A stretch of DNA of 64,000 nt, taken from contig NW_020653409.1 of NCBI RefSeq assembly GCF_003589595.1, positions 635,227-699,226 on the forward strand, given 5' to 3'. Numbering within the stretch: the stretch's first letter is position 1; each line of letters begins with the position of its first letter. The notes beneath the pieces are model-generated. The model saw only the letters and a list, made by a program, of their open reading frames with translations, ran no database searches and was not told the DNA's origin. A program made the translations under genes and the position numbers. This DNA is from Hyposmocoma kahamanoa (lineage: Eukaryota > Arthropoda > Insecta > Lepidoptera > Cosmopterigidae). Positions 63,783 to 64,000 of this stretch are shown here, one piece after another.

Positions 63783-64000
63783 TTTTTTTTTTGACAGGAC
63801 GAACAAGTCGTGCGCCTGATAAAAAGAAACACGTCTGTCCATAACAGTTGCAGTGCCCCTCAGAGCTTTAATTCGCAAAGATCTGAGCATTCCCACCGCG
63901 CCCAAACCTACTGAGGCATAAGTTGACAAGTACCAAGAGCTTTTAATTTCACCAGTACACATTACTGCTTCGCAGCAGAAATAGGTAAGGTGGCAGTACT
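63783..64000 (-). mobile_element. Family A repeat, cut by the window end
   Basis: T run, 'gacgaacaagtcgtgcgcct', 'gcctcagagctttaattcgc'-like and 'attactgcttcgcagcagaa'. Confidence 0.8.

Noticed and set aside
4122..64000. CRISPR array or satellite made of family A words
   Set aside because: Copies are on both strands, irregularly spaced by kilobases, and end in A-tails; interspersed retro-type repeat.

Overview
The window looks like intergenic and intronic DNA from a moth or butterfly (Lepidoptera). It is AT-rich, contains long introns, and is dominated by interspersed repeats. The LINE fragments include an RTE-type element of the kind described from Heliconius, and several short repeat families are ones I recognise as widespread in Lepidoptera. 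That assignment is inference from repeat content. No bacterial operons, rRNA, genuine tRNA genes or CRISPR arrays were found. A 400-N assembly gap lies at 9634-10033.

Only one host gene is supported. It is on the minus strand at the right end: an internal exon at 63509-63655 and the terminal exon at 56275-56730, separated by a 6.8-kb intron. Both encode parts of type-2 chitin-binding (CBM14 / peritrophin-A) domains, and both junctions are phase 0. Earlier exons lie beyond position 64000. The intron is filled with SINEs, two hAT-like MITEs with 8-bp target duplications, another inverted-repeat element and a Ty3/gypsy relic.

The rest is mobile DNA. 0-10 kb: a fold-back element, a SINE, an RTE LINE relic, nested repeats and LINE 3' ends. 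10-16 kb: a 5'-truncated LINE with an open RT frame at 12245-13555, abutting an inverted RTE tail. 16-34 kb: mostly AT-rich DNA without recognisable genes, with SINEs and three inverted-repeat elements. 34-43 kb: a jockey-like LINE with a mutated YADD box, ribonuclease-H-type LINE tails and a GC-rich fold-back island. 43-47 kb: a structurally complete Tc1-type transposon (44871-46415) with matching TIRs, TA duplications and an uninterrupted DD34E transposase, inserted in one copy of a local repeat whose other copy 1.6 kb away is empty. 47-56 kb: more SINEs, a LINE fragment split by a nested repeat, and two rearranged copies of a tRNA-related retroelement.

The most unusual item is that tRNA-related family, here called family D. 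Its full-length copies carry the same ~75-bp sequence (T) at both ends around a body with a tRNA-like Pol III promoter. One copy (24620-25056) is bounded by a single target duplication outside both T repeats, so the T-body-T unit was inserted as one piece. Another copy has private variants shared by both T repeats. A third is an inverted pair bounded by one 11-14 bp target duplication. A second dominant family, A, is an A-tailed ~290-bp repeat with 23 copies in 64 kb.
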